Shown here: piece by piece, positions 1 to 8,884 of the stretch
Layout of the letters: each line of letters starts with the position of its first letter
How positions within the stretch are numbered: position 1 is the stretch's first letter
Source of the DNA: Phytobacter diazotrophicus
GTDB lineage: Bacteria; Pseudomonadota; Gammaproteobacteria; Enterobacterales; Enterobacteriaceae
Assembly (NCBI GenBank): GCA_004346725.1
Contig: SMDE01000003.1
Span: 1 to 64,000 of the forward strand
DNA length: 64,000 nt
Direction of reading: 5' to 3'
Notes under the pieces: generated by a model
Told to the model about the DNA's origin: nothing
Seen by the model: only the letters and a program-made list of their open reading frames with translations
The model's database searches: none
Position numbers and translations under genes: made by a program

Positions 1-60
1 AGCTGTTTTAACAAATCAAAAGGGGTTTTAATAACTGGCTTAAAGCTGAAAGCTTTCCGG

Positions 61-86
61 AACCCCCAGCCTAGCTGGGGGTTTTC
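61..86 (+). terminator. Rho-independent terminator of a gene left of the window
   Basis: A 10-bp perfect stem (AACCCCCAGC / GCTGGGGGTT) with a CTA loop is followed by a short T run on the plus strand. No gene for it lies inside the window. In Salmonella nfo sits beside fruA, so it may end nfo; that is inference. The first 60 bases show no other feature. Confidence 0.75.
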
Positions 87-93
87 TATAGAC

Positions 94-123
94 AAAAAAA
101 AGGGCCGGTTTCCCGGCCCCTTT
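94..123 (-). terminator. Terminator of the fruBKA operon
   Basis: A GC-rich hairpin, GGGCCGG with a 4-base loop and CCGGCCC, is followed on the minus strand by eight U. It lies about 20 bases past the fruA stop codon. Confidence 0.85.
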
Positions 124-141
124 ATGACTCAGTCAATCATA

Positions 142-1830
142 TTATGCGGCTTTGGCAACAGCTTCGGTTTCCGGACGTTTCAGGAACGCATAGACCAGAC
201 CTGCCAGCAGTGTACCTGCCACGATAGAGAGCAGATAACCCACAACCGGGGTGATTGCACCTGGAATCAGCAGAACGAACAGGCCACCGTGCGGTGCCAT
301 CAGTTTCGCGCCAATCGCCATGGAGATAGCCCCCGTCAGCGCGCCACCGGCGATACAGCATGGCAGAACACGCATCGGGTCTCGTGCCGCGAACGGAATC
401 GCACCTTCGGAGATGAAGCACAGGCCCAGAACCAGCGCCGCTTTGCCCCCTTCCTGCTGCCCTTTATCGAATTTCTTACGGGCAACAATGGTCGCCAGAC
501 CCATCGCCAGCGGCGGCACCATACCGGCAGCCATGATGGCGGCCATCGGTGCGTAAGTCTGCGTACTCAACAGACCAACACCAAAGGCGTAGGCCGCTTT
601 GTTCACCGGACCACCCATGTCGGTACACATCATGCCACCGAGGATTGCACCCAGCAGGACAGCATTCGCCGTACCCATGGATTGCAGCCATGACGTCAGA
701 CCTGCAAGGATACCCGCAACCGGTTTACCGATAAGGTAGATCATCGCCAGACCAACAATCAGGCTTGAGAACAGCGGAATGATCAGGATCGGTTTCAGCG
801 CTTCCATGCTTGGCGGCAACTTAACGCCTTTACTAATGGCTTTCGCCAGATAACCCGCAAGGAAACCGGCAATAATACCGCCGATAAAGCCAGAGCCGGT
901 ACTTACTGCCAGCATACCGCCAATAAGACCCGGCGTCAGACCCGGACGGTCAGCGATGGAGAAGGCAATGTACCCGGCCAGCACCGGCACCATCAGAGCA
1001 AACGCAGACCCACCACCGATTTGCATCAGCGCGGCAGCCAGCGTATCCGGCGTTTTAAATGCGGTAATACCGAAGGCAAAGGACAGGGCGATACACAGAC
1101 CACCGGCAACAACCATCGGCAGCATGTAAGAAACACCGGTCAGCAGGTGGCGATAGGCGCCCGCACTCTCTTTTTTACCTTCACTGCTCGCAGCTTGCGT
1201 ACCGCCGCTCGGCTGATACGTTTTCGCTTCGGCTTGCGCTTTGTCTAATTCCTGCGCCGTTTTCTTCAGTGCCAGGCCTGTAGTCGTGCGATACATCGGT
1301 TTGCCAGCGAATTTCGCCAGATCCACTTCGATGTCAGCGGCGACGATCACCAGATCGGCTTGCGCCACTTCTTCCGGCGTGATGGCGTTACCCGCGCCAA
1401 CAGAGCCGCGTGTTTCCACTTTCACCCACCAGCCGCGTTTTTTCGCTTCGGTTTCAATGGCCTCTGCCGCCATAAAGGTGTGCGCAACACCCGTCGGGCA
1501 GGCGGTGATAGCCACGATACGTTTCGGACCACTGTTGCACGTCACAGGTGCCGCCGCCGGAGCTGCGTACGGAGAAGCGTGGTTCTTTGCTTCACTTAAA
1601 AACAGTTCCGGATGCGCCACAGCGCGATTGATGTCGCCCAACCAGACTTTCTTGCCGCTCAGCGCGCTGTCAGCCGGCACGCGGGAGCCCAGAACGATCG
1701 CCAGTTCAGCTTCACCGGGGTTGTCGATAAACTGCAAATTCGCTTTTTGTGCCGCTGCGCCTAACAGGCTTTTCGCCATATATGCGCGAGCTTGACCGAG
1801 TTCAGAATCAATTATCAGCAGCGTTTTCAT
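142..1830 (-). CDS. fruA: PTS fructose transporter subunit EIIB'BC
   Basis: Inner-membrane permease of the fructose phosphotransferase system, which imports fructose as fructose-1-phosphate. The 562 residues match the usual length (about 563). The N-terminal EIIB' half (about 1-95) is followed by the active EIIB domain with the phosphorylated cysteine at about residue 111 in TACPTGVAHT. From about residue 225 onward the multi-helix EIIC channel begins, with glycine-rich membrane segments such as GGSAFALMVPVLAGYIAFSI. It is last in fruBKA, starting 15 bases after the fruK stop. It receives phosphate from FruB. Expression should follow the Cra operators upstream of fruB. Confidence 0.97.
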   Translation of the reverse strand: MKTLLIIDSELGQARAYMAKSLLGAAAQKANLQFIDNPGEAELAIVLGSRVPADSALSGKKVWLGDINRAVAHPELFLSEAKNHASPYAAPAAAPVTCNSGPKRIVAITACPTGVAHTFMAAEAIETEAKKRGWWVKVETRGSVGAGNAITPEEVAQADLVIVAADIEVDLAKFAGKPMYRTTTGLALKKTAQELDKAQAEAKTYQPSGGTQAASSEGKKESAGAYRHLLTGVSYMLPMVVAGGLCIALSFAFGITAFKTPDTLAAALMQIGGGSAFALMVPVLAGYIAFSIADRPGLTPGLIGGMLAVSTGSGFIGGIIAGFLAGYLAKAISKGVKLPPSMEALKPILIIPLFSSLIVGLAMIYLIGKPVAGILAGLTSWLQSMGTANAVLLGAILGGMMCTDMGGPVNKAAYAFGVGLLSTQTYAPMAAIMAAGMVPPLAMGLATIVARKKFDKGQQEGGKAALVLGLCFISEGAIPFAARDPMRVLPCCIAGGALTGAISMAIGAKLMAPHGGLFVLLIPGAITPVVGYLLSIVAGTLLAGLVYAFLKRPETEAVAKAA

Positions 1831-1845
1831 TATGCTCTCCTGCTG

Positions 1846-2784
1846 TTAGTTAAAGGGTTTTAAGTCAACACGCGCCATCATCGCGGCTAACTGGGTACGA
1901 TCGGTAATACCTACATTGCTCTGGCTAACGGCCAGTGCTGCCACGGCAGTGGCCAGGCGCAACGTATGTTCACTGGACTCTCGCATTAACAGGCCATAAA
2001 TCAGACCGCCAACCATTGAATCCCCTGCGCCAACGGTGCTTACCACCTCCATTGACGGCGGTTTGGCGATCCATTCGCCCGAAGCGTTAACCCACAACGC
2101 CCCTTCCGCGCCCAGTGAAATAACCACATGGGCAATTCCTTGTTCACGAAGCGCATGCGCCGCGTCGATCACATCTTTCAATTCCGGTAATTTGCGACCA
2201 GCCCAAATTTCGAGTTCGCGACGGTTAGGTTTAACCAGCCACGGCGCAGCTTTCAGACCGGCAACCAGCGCATCGCGGCTGCTGTCGAAAATGATGCATG
2301 GGCACTGGCTGCGCAGGCGCGTCATCCAGTCGGTAAAGGCTTCCGGGCTCACACCCGATGGCAAGCTGCCGCTGACACAAACCATGTCGAACTGACCCAG
2401 CCAGGTCAGCGAGTCTGCAACAAAACGTTCCCAGTCTGCCGGCGTCACTTCGAAGCCGGAGAAGTTGAAGTCAGTGACTTCGCTGTCTTTTTCCGTCAAC
2501 TTCACGTTGATACGGGTACGACCCTGGACAATCTGGAAGCGGTTAGCAATACCCAGTTCGCTGAACAATTGCTGGAAACCATCCTGGTTGTCTTTACCCA
2601 GGAAGCCGCCGACGGTCACGTCGATGCCCAGATCTTTCAGCACTTTCGCCACGTTGATACCTTTACCCGCAGCATGCAGGCCGGTAGTGCGAACCAGGTT
2701 CACTTCACCGCGTTCAATTTCCGGGGTATACCCGACCAGATCATAGGCAGGGTTAAGGGTAATAGTAGCGACACGTCTGCTCAT
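1846..2784 (-). CDS. fruK: 1-phosphofructokinase
   Basis: Cytosolic PfkB-family kinase that converts fructose-1-phosphate, delivered by FruA, to fructose-1,6-bisphosphate with ATP, feeding glycolysis. The 312 residues are the standard length. The N-terminal PfkB signature region (GLHAAGKGINVAKVLKDLG, about 36-54) and the C-terminal anion-hole/catalytic motif VGAGDSMVGG (about 250) with its base aspartate are both intact. The ATG overlaps the last base of the fruB stop codon (TAATG), so the two are translationally coupled. Its substrate is the inducer that releases Cra, so this enzyme also sets inducer level. Confidence 0.97.
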   Translation of the reverse strand: MSRRVATITLNPAYDLVGYTPEIERGEVNLVRTTGLHAAGKGINVAKVLKDLGIDVTVGGFLGKDNQDGFQQLFSELGIANRFQIVQGRTRINVKLTEKDSEVTDFNFSGFEVTPADWERFVADSLTWLGQFDMVCVSGSLPSGVSPEAFTDWMTRLRSQCPCIIFDSSRDALVAGLKAAPWLVKPNRRELEIWAGRKLPELKDVIDAAHALREQGIAHVVISLGAEGALWVNASGEWIAKPPSMEVVSTVGAGDSMVGGLIYGLLMRESSEHTLRLATAVAALAVSQSNVGITDRTQLAAMMARVDLKPFN

Positions 2785-3914
2785 TATGCGCCCTCCCCCA
2801 GGCCGGCAGCGATGGCTTCGCCAATCGCTTTCAGCGCCTGTTCAGCATCATCGCCCTGTGCGGTGAAGCGCAGACGGTGACCTTTCTTCACGCCCAGCGC
2901 GACCACTTTCATTAGGCTACGACCATTGGCGGATTTACCGGTACCGTCGAGGTTAGCGACAGTCACTTCGCTATTAAATTGTTTGATGGTATTGACCAGC
3001 ATGGTGCCCGGACGGGCATGAAGGCCATGTTCGTTGCGTACAACAAACTCGGCGGTCAGCAGGTTGTCAGCAATAGCGTCATCGCTGGTCAACAGTGCCA
3101 GCAGGGTAGCGGCATCTGCGCTCAGAAGACGGTCAGCTTTATTGTCGAGCAGCAGATTGCTCAGACGTTTGAGCACGGCAACCGGCTGGTCATCAGCCAT
3201 TGCTACGCTGACCAGCAGCGCAACGCTTTCACCGTTCACATCAAATGCTTTTGCAGCACGGCTGACAGCCACCGCGCTCCCCAGATTGCCCTGTGCGCTG
3301 TCGTTCAGCCAGATCCCCTGACCGAGATTCAGCGGTTGTTCGTTAATCGCGCGTGCCACATAGACAGCATCAACCGCGCCCGCTTCTTTCAGCCGCGCAG
3401 CGTTCAGCGCCTGCAGCGTCACGAGGTCGCTGGCGACAACGTCAAGGCTCAGGGTATCGTTATCCAGTTTCAGCGACGCCACTTGCTGTTCACCCATCAG
3501 CAACGCACGCAGTTCTTCTGCTGTGGTCGCCGATTGCAGTTGTGCAGCAACGGAATCATCGCTCAGGACGTGGGTTAGCTGACGCAGCAGGCCCAGGTGT
3601 TCATCAGAACTGGCGGCAATACCGATAGCCACATAGGCGACCTGGCCTTCCCCCCAGAGAATGCCTTGCGGGAACTGGAACACTTTGACGCCGGTTTTCA
3701 ATACCTGGTCGCGGGTATCAGTCGTCCCGTGAGGAATGGCGATCCCGTTGCCAAGGAACGTTGACGTCTGCTGCTCACGCGCCAGCATGCCATCAACATA
3801 ACCACCGGCGACATTACCTGCTTCTGCCAGTGCGGCAGCAATCTGACGAATCGCCTCTTCTTTCGTCCCGGCCTGCTGGCCCGGATGGATGTCCTGAACG
3901 GATAACTGGAACAT
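2784..3914 (-). CDS. fruB: Fused PTS fructose EIIA / HPr protein (FPr, DTP)
   Basis: Cytosolic phosphocarrier passing phosphate from Enzyme I to FruA. The EIIA domain occupies about residues 1-143 with phosphorylatable His62 in [12 protein letters not shown] central linker/pseudo-receiver region follows, then an HPr-like domain at the C-terminus with His299 in [10 protein letters not shown]. Length 376 residues, as in E. coli. It is the first gene of the operon and has a strong Shine-Dalgarno (GGAGAGG) before the ATG. Two Cra operators lie directly upstream. Confidence 0.97.
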   Translation of the reverse strand: MFQLSVQDIHPGQQAGTKEEAIRQIAAALAEAGNVAGGYVDGMLAREQQTSTFLGNGIAIPHGTTDTRDQVLKTGVKVFQFPQGILWGEGQVAYVAIGIAASSDEHLGLLRQLTHVLSDDSVAAQLQSATTAEELRALLMGEQQVASLKLDNDTLSLDVVASDLVTLQALNAARLKEAGAVDAVYVARAINEQPLNLGQGIWLNDSAQGNLGSAVAVSRAAKAFDVNGESVALLVSVAMADDQPVAVLKRLSNLLLDNKADRLLSADAATLLALLTSDDAIADNLLTAEFVVRNEHGLHARPGTMLVNTIKQFNSEVTVANLDGTGKSANGRSLMKVVALGVKKGHRLRFTAQGDDAEQALKAIGEAIAAGLGEGA

Positions 3915-3934
3915 GTAAATCCTCTCCTGCTGAA

Positions 3935-4015
3935 CTGAATCGTTTCAGCTAACTTGAGAAATAATGCGCCACCCTGAAATGTGTTGAAAACAAGATGACG
4001 CTGAAACGTTTCGAG
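3935..4015 (-). promoter_or_regulatory. fruBKA control region with two Cra (FruR) operators
   Basis: Two near-palindromic sites match the Cra consensus TGAATCGWTTCA: TGAATCGTTTCA at 3936-3947 (inside a 14-bp perfect dyad from 3935 to 3948) and TGAAACGTTTCG at 4002-4013. Both lie within 100 bases of the fruB start, as in E. coli where Cra represses the operon until fructose-1-phosphate binds. The rest of the 379-base gap to 4293 is AT-rich and shows no further gene. Confidence 0.8.
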
Positions 4016-4293
4016 AAGTCTTGACTTTTCCGGTTCAGCAATCAAGAAAAGTCTCGTTTTTGATTGCAAAATTACGATCTACTGCACATTTCACTCCCTG
4101 GCATCCCATTTTTGCTGAACAAAGCTGACCGTCTTTTTAGGTCACATTCAGCACCCATCAGCACAGCAGTATCGTTGAAATGTTGTTCCGTTTTTGTGAG
4201 CAAAAAAGAGAGGGGGAAAAATACCTGTCCGTTTTTCGGTTGTTGCCCGTCACGCCTTATCGGTACCGTTAAGCGGCCATTCAACAGAGGATT

Positions 4294-4787
4294 GTGATGA
4301 TGAATTTTGCCCTTTTGCACCGACAAGACGGCCCGTTACTGATAGCAAATGTCTGGGATGTCTCCAGCGCCAGAGCCGCACAGGCCGCGGGTTATCAGGT
4401 AATGGGCATCTCCAGTGCCGCCATTGCCGCGATGTATGGCTATGACGATGGCGACAGCATCACCTTTGCAGTACTCCACCACCTAATCGTCCGTTTACGG
4501 GCTTGCTGCCCTCTGCCGCTGACCGTTGATATGGAGTATGGCTATGGTGAAAGTCCTGAGCAGATTATCGAAAACCTGCTCACGCTGGCTGAACTCGGTG
4601 TCGCCGGTGTTAATCTCGAAGACAACCGCGTTCAGCAAGGAAAGCGGATGTTGAGGATTCTGCTGAATTTGCATCACTACTGAACGCCATTCGCCAGCGC
4701 CTTGCTGATGAACAACACAGTCGGTTCATTATGGTATTGCGATTGTCATCCCTTGCCACCGGATCCCTGGCAAGGACGCTGCAATGA
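4294..4787 (+). pseudogene. Broken isocitrate lyase/PEP mutase family gene
   Basis: The first 115 or so codons encode the N-terminal half of a PEP phosphonomutase/isocitrate lyase superfamily protein: ANVWDVSSARAAQAAGY near residue 19, a glycine/aspartate strand (VDMEYGYGESPEQ) and GVAGVNLED. Near 4653 the frame changes. Reading on in the next frame restores a plausible continuation ([20 protein letters not shown]) until a stop at 4785, far short of the roughly 255 residues typical of the family. The first ATG has a good ribosome site (AGAGGA). I infer a frameshift plus loss of the C-terminal half. In E. coli this place holds setB, which is absent here. Function is presumably lost. Confidence 0.75.
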
Positions 4788-4870
4788 CAGGCTACGGCGG
4801 CGGTATTGCGCGCAAGAAATGGTTACTGGAGCATGAAGCGAAATATCAGCACAGCGCGGAGTCGCCTTAA
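4784..4870 (+). other. 28-codon open remnant of unknown origin
   Basis: A short reading frame begins [20 protein letters not shown] and ends at 4870, overlapping the stop codon of yeiW on the other strand by a few bases. It looks like the C-terminal end of a lost gene rather than an independent peptide. It may be the tail of the broken PEP-mutase gene or of a second gene. I do not recognise it. Confidence 0.3.
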
Positions 4871-5121
4871 GGTGCGGTCGCGGCTTCCAGATTAATCAGG
4901 AAGGTCATGGCAGCCTCCCGATCGCTGAAACACATGCCAGCGCTCGGTTGCAGGCTGGCGCAGACCGATGGACGTAGCGGGGAGCCGAAAATTTTACACG
5001 TGTTGTCATCCGCCAGTTGGATACAACGCGTGTTGGCCGGCTTGCCCTGTGGCATACCGGGGATAGGACTTGAAATCGAAGGGGCGATACAGCACGCTCC
5101 GCAATCCGTACGGCATTCCAT
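4867..5121 (-). CDS. yeiW: YkgJ/UPF0153-family cysteine-cluster protein YeiW
   Basis: Small cytosolic protein of 84 residues with clustered cysteines at the N-terminus (CRTDCGACC) and two further ones (CKIF, CASLQ), the pattern of the zinc- or iron-chelating UPF0153 family. Biochemical function is not established. The ATG of MECRTD is chosen because E. coli YeiW starts at the equivalent MECR; a GTG two codons upstream would add two residues. It is read toward the degenerate region and away from efpL, with about 145 bases between the two starts. Confidence 0.85.
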   Translation of the reverse strand: MECRTDCGACCIAPSISSPIPGMPQGKPANTRCIQLADDNTCKIFGSPLRPSVCASLQPSAGMCFSDREAAMTFLINLEAATAP

Positions 5122-5266
5122 AATCACGACTCTCTGTTGGGCTGGCCGCCAAACTACCTGTTTTCCCCGTCAAACGCAAAACTCAGCGATTCCACTTGCC
5201 TGTAAAGGCCCTCGCGGGTACTTTGTCGCGATATTTTCGTTATTTTTAATTTACAGGATCCCACTG

Positions 5267-5839
5267 ATGCCAAGAGCGAACGAAATCAAGAAAGGTATGG
5301 TGCTGAACTACAACGGCAAACTGCTGATTGTAAAGAATATTGATATTCAGTCACCGAGCGCCCGCGGCGCCGCAACCCTCTATAAAATGCGTTTCTCCGA
5401 TGTGCGCACCGGCCTGAAAGTCGAAGAACGTTTCAAAGGTGACGATATCGTTGATACCGTGACTCTGACCCGCCGTTTCGTTGACTTCTCCTATGTTGAT
5501 GGCAACGAATACGTGTTTATGGATAAAGAAGATTACACGCCGTACACCTTCACAAAAGAGCAGATCGAAGAAGAACTGCTGTTTATCCCGGAAGGCGGAA
5601 TGCCGGATATGCAGGTGCTGACCTGGGATGGCCAACTGCTGGCGCTGGAATTGCCGCAGACCGTTGATCTGGAAATTGTTGAAACCGCACCGGGCATCAA
5701 AGGCGCGTCAGCCAGTTCACGTACCAAACCGGCAACCATGAGCACGGGTCTGGTGATTCAGGTTCCGGAATACCTGACCACCGGCGAGAAAATCCGCATT
5801 CATATTGAAGAAAGCCGTTATATGGGCCGTGCGGACTAA
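5267..5839 (+). CDS. efpL: Elongation factor P-like protein EfpL (YeiP)
   Basis: Paralogue of elongation factor P that binds ribosomes stalled on proline-containing motifs. The 190 residues span a KOW-like N-domain and two OB folds. The tip loop between the first strands reads [12 protein letters not shown], carrying an arginine where EF-P carries its modified lysine; this is the diagnostic difference from EF-P. The start is the ATG of [11 protein letters not shown], with AGGA seven bases upstream; the frame stays open farther upstream, but conservation begins here. It is monocistronic, ending in a hairpin shared with uxuA. Confidence 0.95.
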   Translation: MPRANEIKKGMVLNYNGKLLIVKNIDIQSPSARGAATLYKMRFSDVRTGLKVEERFKGDDIVDTVTLTRRFVDFSYVDGNEYVFMDKEDYTPYTFTKEQIEEELLFIPEGGMPDMQVLTWDGQLLALELPQTVDLEIVETAPGIKGASASSRTKPATMSTGLVIQVPEYLTTGEKIRIHIEESRYMGRAD

Positions 5840-5854
5840 GCCAGCCTGTAAAAG

Positions 5855-5887
5855 TAAAAAAGGACAGTGAAAACTGTCCTTTTTTTA
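5855..5887. terminator. Bidirectional terminator between efpL and uxuA
   Basis: A 7-bp stem AGGACAG/CTGTCCT has six A before it and seven T after it, so it can end transcription from both converging genes. Confidence 0.9.
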
Positions 5888-5908
5888 TTTCTGAGCGAAG
5901 CTAACGGA

Positions 5909-7099
5909 TTACAATAGGTCGCGGAACAGCGTTTTCTTAAGCGCCAGTTCCACGCCGCGCACTTCCGCCATCCCTTTCAGGCGGCCAATCGCCGAATAGC
6001 CTGGGTTGGTTTTCTTACGCAGGTCATCGAGCATCTGATGACCGTGATCCGGACGGAATGGAATCGGGCGCAGGTCGCCGGCTTTCTTGCGGCGTTGCTC
6101 TTCACTCAGGATCGCCGCCACAACCGAAACCATATCCACATCGCCCTGCAGGTGCGCAGCTTCATGGAACGTTTTCGGGTTATCTTCACGGCAGGTAGAA
6201 CGCAGGTGCGTGAAGTGAATACGGTCGCCGAACGTCTCAATCATGTTCACCAGATCGTTATCGGCGCGTACACCATAGGAACCCGTGCACATGGTGAAAC
6301 CGTTATTGATGCTGTCGACCGCGTTTTTCAGCCAGTGCATGTCCTCAATGGTCGAGACAATACGCGGCAGGCCAAGGATGGGACGCGGCGGATCGTCCGG
6401 GTGTACCGCCAGACGCACGCCGACTTCTTCAGCCACGGCAACAATCGCGCGCAGGAAATAAGCCATATTTTCGCGCAACTGATCTTTGTTGATGCCATCG
6501 TATTCCGCCAGACGGGCACGGAACTGATCCAGCGTGTACCCCTCTTCTGCCCCCGGCAGACCAGCAATAATATTGCGCGTCAGTTTTTCTATTTCCGCTG
6601 CGCTCATCGCTTCAAAATAGGCCTGCGCCTGCTGCTGTTCTTCTTCGGTGTAATCAGCCTGCGCACCGTCGCGTTTGAGGATATAAAGTTCAAACGCAGC
6701 AAAAGCAATCTGATCAAAACGCAGCGCTTTAGAGCCGTCCGGCAGTTCGTATTCCAGATCGGTACGCGTCCAGTCGAGGATCGGCATAAAGTTGTAGCAC
6801 ACGGTATCGATGCCACAGGCTGCCAGGTTGCGGATGCTTTGCTGATAGTTAGCAATCCAGGTGTCATACTGTCCACTGTGCGTTTTGATATCTTCATGCA
6901 CAGGAATACTTTCCACCACCGACCAGGTCAGCCCTTTTTCAGCCAGCAATGCCTGACGCTGTTTGATTTCTTCTACCGGCCAGACCTGACCGTTGGGAAT
7001 ATGGTGCAGTGCCGTCACAACACCTGTTGCGCCAGCCTGACGCACATCATCTAATGAAACCGGATCGTTCGGTCCGTACCAACGCCAGGTTTGTTCCAT
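5909..7099 (-). CDS. uxuA: Mannonate dehydratase
   Basis: Cytosolic enzyme dehydrating D-mannonate to 2-keto-3-deoxy-D-gluconate in glucuronate breakdown; the family uses Fe2+/Mn2+. The 396 residues match UxuA along the whole length: [20 protein letters not shown] at the start, [40 protein letters not shown], and HFTHLRST followed by PDHGHQML. The start is the ATG of MEQTW, preceded by GAGG; the open frame extends 12 codons farther but that part is not conserved. It is divergent from yeiQ, whose product makes its likely substrate, rather than next to uxuB as in E. coli. Confidence 0.95.
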   Translation of the reverse strand: MEQTWRWYGPNDPVSLDDVRQAGATGVVTALHHIPNGQVWPVEEIKQRQALLAEKGLTWSVVESIPVHEDIKTHSGQYDTWIANYQQSIRNLAACGIDTVCYNFMPILDWTRTDLEYELPDGSKALRFDQIAFAAFELYILKRDGAQADYTEEEQQQAQAYFEAMSAAEIEKLTRNIIAGLPGAEEGYTLDQFRARLAEYDGINKDQLRENMAYFLRAIVAVAEEVGVRLAVHPDDPPRPILGLPRIVSTIEDMHWLKNAVDSINNGFTMCTGSYGVRADNDLVNMIETFGDRIHFTHLRSTCREDNPKTFHEAAHLQGDVDMVSVVAAILSEEQRRKKAGDLRPIPFRPDHGHQMLDDLRKKTNPGYSAIGRLKGMAEVRGVELALKKTLFRDLL

Positions 7100-7114
7100 C
7101 GCCTCATCCTCAAA

Positions 7115-7128
7115 GTTGTTATACCAAT
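7115..7128 (-). promoter_or_regulatory. ExuR/UxuR-type operator upstream of uxuA
   Basis: GTTGTTATACCAAT matches the hexuronate-regulator consensus ATTGGTATACCAAT at 12 of 14 positions. It lies 16 bases before the uxuA start codon, where a repressor would block transcription or early elongation. Which of ExuR or UxuR binds cannot be told from the site. Confidence 0.6.
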
Positions 7129-7194
7129 ACCGCAAAGCCCATGACGACTACCATACATGTTTAACGGAGAGGGTCAAACGCCGCCGCAAGAATG

Positions 7195-7210
7195 ATTGAT
7201 CCAGCTCACA
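7195..7210. promoter_or_regulatory. Probable CRP site in the uxuA-yeiQ intergenic region
   Basis: Read on the minus strand the site is TGTGA-N6-TCAAT, matching 8 of 10 defined CRP positions. It lies about 96 bases from uxuA and 93 from yeiQ, so it could activate both divergent genes. This would fit catabolite control of hexuronate use. Confidence 0.5.
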
Positions 7211-7302
7211 TTACCCGGATATTTCAGGCACACCAATTCAATTTGCTGTCATATAACTTTACACTGCACATTGTTAATTAATGGTTAAACAGGTGTATTT
7301 CA

Positions 7303-8769
7303 ATGCAAACAATTGCCTCCGTAACGCTGCCAGAAACGGTGCAGTTACCTCGATATGATCGCCGTTCATTGCGTTCGCGCATTGTTCACTTCGGTTTTGG
7401 CGCCTTTCACCGCGCGCATCAGGCACTATTGACTGACCGTGTGCTGAACGCGCTGGGGGGCGACTGGGGCATATGCGAGATTAGCCTGTTCAGCGGCGAC
7501 CAGCTTATGGCGCAGTTGCGCGCGCAGGATCATCTGTACACCGTGCTGGAGAAAGGGGCTGAAGGGAATAAAGCCTACGTTGTTGGCGCGGTTAACGAAT
7601 GTCTGAATGCCAAACTGGACTCACTGGCGGCCATCATTGAAAAATTTTGCGAACCACAGGTAGCCATTGTTTCCCTGACCATCACCGAGAAAGGCTATTG
7701 CATCGACCCGGCAACCGGCAAACTGGACCTCACTCAACCGCGCATTGCCCATGATCTACAGGAACCTGGCGAACCGCATTCCGCACCAGGCATTCTGGTT
7801 GAAGCGCTCGCCCGTCGACGTGAGCGCGGCCTGCCCGCCTTTACGGTGCTGTCTTGCGACAATATTCCGGATAATGGTCACATCGTGAAAAACGCGGTAC
7901 TGGGTATGGCGCAAACCCGTTCCTCCGAGCTGGCGCAGTGGATTGATACGCATGTCAGTTTCCCCTCAACCATGGTGGACCGTATCGTGCCGGCCGCTAC
8001 TGACGAATCCCTGGCGGAAATTGCCGCTGAATTGGGGGTTGCCGATCCCTGTGCCATCAGTTGCGAGCCTTATATTCAGTGGGTCATTGAAGACAACTTT
8101 GTTGCCGGTCGTCCGCAATGGGAAGTGGCAGGGGTGCAACTCGTACAAGACGTTCGCCCGTGGGAACAGATGAAGCTGCGTATGCTGAACGGTAGCCATT
8201 CGTTCCTCGCGTACCTGGGGTATCTGGCCGGGTTTGCCCATATCAGCGATTGTATGCAGGATGAGGTTTTTCGCCGTGCCGCACATCAGTTGATGCTAGG
8301 TGAACAGGCCCCTACGCTTGCTATTACCGGCGTGGACCTCAACGCATATGCAGACAATCTGATTGCCCGTTTTTCTAACCCGGCGCTTAAACATCGCACC
8401 TGGCAGATAGCGATGGACGGTAGCCAGAAACTGCCGCAGCGTATGCTGGATAGCGTTCGCGTGCATTTACAGCGTGAAAGCCACTGGCCGTTGCTGGCAC
8501 TCGGCGTGGCAGGCTGGATGCGCTATGTCAGCGGAACGGATGACGCAGGCGAGGCCATTGATGTGCGCGATCCTCTGGTCGATAAGTTACGGGCTATCGT
8601 CGAGACCAGCAGTGAAAGGGAGCGCGTTGGGGCGTTGCTGGCGCTCAGTGAAATCTTCGGTACTGATTTACCCACCGACCCGCGTTTTGTGAATGCCATC
8701 GACAGTGCATGGCAACAGTTGCGCACGCAAGGGGCGCACCAGGCGGTGCGTAACGCCCTGCAGATTTAA
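7303..8769 (+). CDS. yeiQ: Mannitol dehydrogenase-family fructuronate reductase YeiQ
   Basis: Member of the polyol-specific long-chain dehydrogenases, the family of UxuB, UxaB and MtlD. The N-terminal Rossmann domain shows VHFGFGAFHRAHQ at about residues 29-41. The C-terminal domain shows the active-site pattern K-x5-N-x2-H in MKLRMLNGSHSF, around residues 292-303. The 488 residues match E. coli YeiQ. Its divergence from uxuA across a shared operator suggests it reduces D-fructuronate to D-mannonate with NADH. The substrate is inferred from family and neighbour; altronate or a related uronate remains possible. Confidence 0.92.
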   Translation: MQTIASVTLPETVQLPRYDRRSLRSRIVHFGFGAFHRAHQALLTDRVLNALGGDWGICEISLFSGDQLMAQLRAQDHLYTVLEKGAEGNKAYVVGAVNECLNAKLDSLAAIIEKFCEPQVAIVSLTITEKGYCIDPATGKLDLTQPRIAHDLQEPGEPHSAPGILVEALARRRERGLPAFTVLSCDNIPDNGHIVKNAVLGMAQTRSSELAQWIDTHVSFPSTMVDRIVPAATDESLAEIAAELGVADPCAISCEPYIQWVIEDNFVAGRPQWEVAGVQLVQDVRPWEQMKLRMLNGSHSFLAYLGYLAGFAHISDCMQDEVFRRAAHQLMLGEQAPTLAITGVDLNAYADNLIARFSNPALKHRTWQIAMDGSQKLPQRMLDSVRVHLQRESHWPLLALGVAGWMRYVSGTDDAGEAIDVRDPLVDKLRAIVETSSERERVGALLALSEIFGTDLPTDPRFVNAIDSAWQQLRTQGAHQAVRNALQI

Positions 8770-8884
8770 CATTTTCTGCCATTAAAAGGGGCGGAAAGTG
8801 CTTTCTCCGCTCCTGCCCTTCTCTTTTTTGCCAATTTTCGCCAGGATTGTCGCACTTATTATTGTGCGTAATGCTGGAGTAAAC

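Noticed and set aside
4072..4326. 84-codon minus-strand frame upstream of fruB
   Set aside because: Overlaps the intergenic region and the start of the PEP-mutase remnant; no start signal or similarity.
4907..5266. 120-codon N-terminal extension of efpL
   Set aside because: It covers yeiW on the opposite strand, while EF-P-family conservation begins at 5267 next to a ribosome site.
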